Below are positions 5,341-6,913 of a stretch of DNA of 6,913 bases, one piece after another; position 1 is the stretch's first letter; every line of letters starts with the position of its first letter. The DNA comes from Candidatus Parcubacteria bacterium (GTDB lineage: Bacteria; Patescibacteriota; Minisyncoccia; Phycocordibacterales; UBA6065). The stretch is taken from NCBI GenBank assembly GCA_019661795.1, contig JAIFWQ010000045.1, forward strand, positions 1 through 6,913, read 5' to 3'. The position numbers and the translations under genes were made by a program. The notes below the pieces were generated by a model. The model was not told the origin of the DNA. It did not search any database and saw only the letters and a program-made list of their open reading frames with translations.

Positions 5341-5922
5341 TTATCTTCCCTTCAGGGCCTGTATCTCGGCCTTGAGGCTGTCGATCTCTTTCTGCTGTTC
5401 CTTGATCGCTTCGATCAGAGGCGCGACGAGGTTGCCGTATTCGACGGACTTCAATCCCGTCGCCGCGTTCGTTCCGACGAGCTCGGGGAAAATTTTCTCG
5501 ACGTCCTGGGCGATCAATCCCACGCTCGGTTTGCCGTCGGCTTTCCAGCTGAAGGAAACGCCGTCGAGAGAAAGGATCTTCGAGAGAGCTCCGGAAAGAG
5601 GCTTCACATCGGTTTTGAGGCGCCTGTCAGAGGTATAGAAATAGGCGGTCGCTCCGACGTTGCCGGAGATCTCGAGCTTGTAGCCGGGGCTGACCGCGCC
5701 GATGCCGACGTTTCCGTACTGGACGATGAGTCCGTTCGTCGCGCCGCCCGTGTTAAGAAGCAGTCCGCCGATTTTCGACTGCGCCGTCGAACCGACGTTC
5801 ACCGGCGTCGGAGTGTTGCCGCCAGGCGCGGCCTGCGACGGTCCGGTCCATGTCTGCGCCCATGCAGGGGTGGCGAAAAGGAGAGAAACGGCTATCGAAG
5901 CGATGTATGCTTTTTTATTCAT
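5341..5922 (-). CDS. Exported protein with C-terminal S74-type intramolecular chaperone domain
   Basis: The 193-residue product starts with a signal peptide (basic NKK, hydrophobic 6-19, likely cleavage after the AWA at 20-22). A Pro/Gly/Thr-rich linker (23-45) leads into a short beta-rich stalk (46-97) of the type seen in tail-fibre proteins. The C-terminal half matches the peptidase S74 / intramolecular chaperone family: SDRRLK at 98-103, GLIAQDVE at 135-142, EYGNLVAPLIEAIKEQ at 161-176, and a heptad-like coiled coil at about 166-192. In this family the chaperone trimerises the stalk and then cuts itself off at the conserved Ser. S98 and K103 are five apart, the spacing of the Ser-Lys dyad known from relatives, so self-cleavage between 97 and 98 is predicted. 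The gene sits nine bases after the membrane-protein gene and 25 bases before the cysteine-rich gene. Upstream SD pairing is weak (AGAAG). The stalk is very short for the family. Confidence 0.88.
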   Translation of the reverse strand: MNKKAYIASIAVSLLFATPAWAQTWTGPSQAAPGGNTPTPVNVGSTAQSKIGGLLLNTGGATNGLIVQYGNVGIGAVSPGYKLEISGNVGATAYFYTSDRRLKTDVKPLSGALSKILSLDGVSFSWKADGKPSVGLIAQDVEKIFPELVGTNAATGLKSVEYGNLVAPLIEAIKEQQKEIDSLKAEIQALKGR

Positions 5923-5931
5923 AAAAATCTT

Positions 5932-6228
5932 CTACTTTTGTAATGAGTCCAATATGCTCTTCTCCTGCGCCGCGGACGGGGATTCTTTCGGCTTCGTCGG
6001 GACGGAGAGGCTCTTCAGTTCTGCCGCTTCCTGCGCCGGCTTGAGCAGGCTCTTCGACGACGACGTGGCGGTGAGAGTGTCTACGGCCGTCTTCTCTTCC
6101 TTCGTCGGCTCTCCCGGATTCCGGCCGAGCGGCCCTCCTTCCCTGAAGAGCAGGTATGCCCCGACGAGAAGGCCGAGGATGACGATAGTCGCTGCGTATC
6201 TTTTGATGTGGCTTTCTTGGGGGTTCAT
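5932..6228 (-). CDS. Small single-pass membrane protein, hypothetical
   Basis: This 98-residue protein has a short basic N-terminus (to about residue 10), one hydrophobic segment at about 11-28 and a hydrophilic tail rich in Ser, Lys, Glu, Ala and Pro. The Lys/Arg residues before the hydrophobic stretch suggest N-in, C-out topology, or an uncleaved signal anchor. The tail has two loosely similar stretches, ELKSLSVPTKP (70-80) and EKSILDSLQK (89-98). They resemble, from memory, short repeats in small membrane proteins of candidate-phyla genomes; that resemblance is an impression. No catalytic motif is visible. The ATG at 6228 is the only good start and follows an extended -10 closely. The TAG at 5934-5932 is nine bases before the next ATG, so the two genes are very likely cotranscribed. 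Function unknown; it may tether or organise the exported proteins encoded next. Confidence 0.8.
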   Translation of the reverse strand: MNPQESHIKRYAATIVILGLLVGAYLLFREGGPLGRNPGEPTKEEKTAVDTLTATSSSKSLLKPAQEAAELKSLSVPTKPKESPSAAQEKSILDSLQK

Positions 6229-6238
6229 GTTCCTTTGA

Positions 6239-6247
6239 ATTATAGCA
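6239..6247 (-). promoter_or_regulatory. Extended -10 promoter for the three-gene surface group
   Basis: On the minus strand the sequence TGCTATAAT matches the extended -10 consensus (TGnTATAAT) exactly. No good -35 hexamer lies 16-18 bases upstream, as is usual for extended -10 promoters. Seven bases downstream of the hexamer puts transcription start near 6232, only about 3-6 bases before the ATG at 6228. The AAAGGA just before the ATG would then sit at or across the RNA 5' end, so the message is nearly leaderless. The promoter lies in the 40-base gap after the Ig-like gene, where no convincing terminator is seen. Confidence 0.65.
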
Positions 6248-6268
6248 AATTCCGCGAGCTTAGACGGA

Positions 6269-6913
6269 CTAGATCTCTTCGAACGTCGGGGAAAGGCCGG
6301 AAGGGACGATGAGGATCTGTTTTGTCGCGTCCGGCGCGCCGGAACCGGTGCCCGTAAGCGTGACGGTGTACTGGGTCGCCGTGCCGATGCTTCGGTTGAG
6401 ATGATATTTGAACGTAAAGCCCGACGAATACGGGCTCGATATGATCACCGGCGACGGGCTCGCCGAAAATGCGCCGCCGTTGAACGAATAGGTGATGGTC
6501 GTGCTCGCCGGAAGCGATGGCGACACGCCTGTTACAGATACGGTGACCGGATTGGCGAACGATGTTCCGCCGTTATCCACGAAATAGGTGCCGCTTTCCG
6601 AATCCGCGCCGGTCTGGGCCAGGAATTGTATGCGGAGGCTCGACGGGCCGGTGATGCTGAAGCCCGCCGGTTGAGGAAGGACGGTGAACGAAACCGTTTT
6701 CGTCACCAAAGTCGTCGCGCCGTTCACGCACTGGATCTGATAGGTGTAGCTTCCCTGCGTGAGGCTGCCGGTCGATGCCGAGCCGGATGCCGTGATGCCG
6801 GTGACCGATGCGAACGCCGTGCCGCCGGCGGATGTCTTCGATACGGTGCATGTCGCGCCCGAAGCGAGATTCGATATGGTCCAGACGATGCTCGCATTGC
6901 TCGCGTATGCGAC
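6269..6913 (-). CDS. Ig-like repeat surface protein, C-terminal part (runs off right edge)
   Basis: The reading frame is open from the window edge to the TAG at 6271-6269, giving 214 residues with no credible internal start; a GTG at 6727 lies mid-domain and is not the true start. Two Ser/Thr/Gly-rich beta-type modules can be seen. The first (about residues 1-77 of the visible part) has a Trp at 11 and Cys at 22 and 62, a pattern common in Ig-like domains of patescibacterial surface proteins. The second (about 80-205) has alternating Thr/Val/Ser strands and lacks Cys. There is no C-terminal membrane anchor or sorting motif; the chain ends in FEEI. Inferred role: extracellular adhesin or structural surface protein, transcribed toward the three-gene surface group that follows. 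The exact domain family cannot be named by eye, and the N-terminus and export signal lie outside the window. Confidence 0.8.
   Translation of the reverse strand, partial: VAYASNASIVWTISNLASGATCTVSKTSAGGTAFASVTGITASGSASTGSLTQGSYTYQIQCVNGATTLVTKTVSFTVLPQPAGFSITGPSSLRIQFLAQTGADSESGTYFVDNGGTSFANPVTVSVTGVSPSLPASTTITYSFNGGAFSASPSPVIISSPYSSGFTFKYHLNRSIGTATQYTVTLTGTGSGAPDATKQILIVPSGLSPTFEEI

Noticed and set aside
6251..6268. TCCG/CGGA hairpin after the Ig-like gene as a terminator
   Set aside because: Four base pairs with a ten-base loop and only three T after it; too weak.

Overview
The window reads almost entirely from the minus strand and looks like a piece of a small-genome bacterium of the candidate phyla radiation (Patescibacteria, Parcubacteria-like). 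That placement is inference from gene style: a signal-peptide protein with a C-terminal S74-type chaperone, a cysteine-rich thrombospondin-type secreted protein, a small single-pass membrane protein and an Ig-like repeat protein sit together, with very short intergenic gaps, few Shine-Dalgarno (SD) sites and the standard genetic code (TAA, TAG and TGA all used as stops). No rRNA, tRNA, CRISPR array, integrase or insertion sequence is visible.

Layout in transcription order (right to left). 6913-6269: C-terminal part of an Ig-like repeat surface protein, cut by the window edge. 6228-4290: a three-gene group starting at an extended -10 promoter: a one-pass membrane protein, an exported protein with a self-processing S74 domain and C-terminal coiled coil, and a secreted 34-cysteine protein with a TSP1 domain and three 36-residue repeats. 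4265-2498: a membrane-anchored protein broken by a frameshift, overlapping by one base (TAATG) a GT-C membrane glycosyltransferase. 2408-1317: an exported PDZ protein with its own strong promoter and a perfect SD. 1140-670: a small GRDP-like protein. 602-54: a TehB-like class I methyltransferase. Two intrinsic terminators separate the last three genes. There is no gene-free stretch over 300 bases; the longest gap is 1141-1316.

The genes from 6913 to 2498 can be read as a cell-envelope module: secreted and anchored surface proteins, one likely to cleave itself after assembly, next to a lipid-linked sugar transferase that could decorate the surface. This is inference from domain content and order. 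The last three genes have separate transcription signals and no obvious link to that module.

Most notable points: (1) a single-base frameshift in the 3757-4265 gene that looks like a lost A in an A run; (2) -10 elements placed so that transcription would start at the A of the ATG for at least two genes, i.e. leaderless mRNAs; (3) terminators whose U-tracts run directly into the next promoter; (4) an abrupt base-composition drop inside the cysteine-rich gene.
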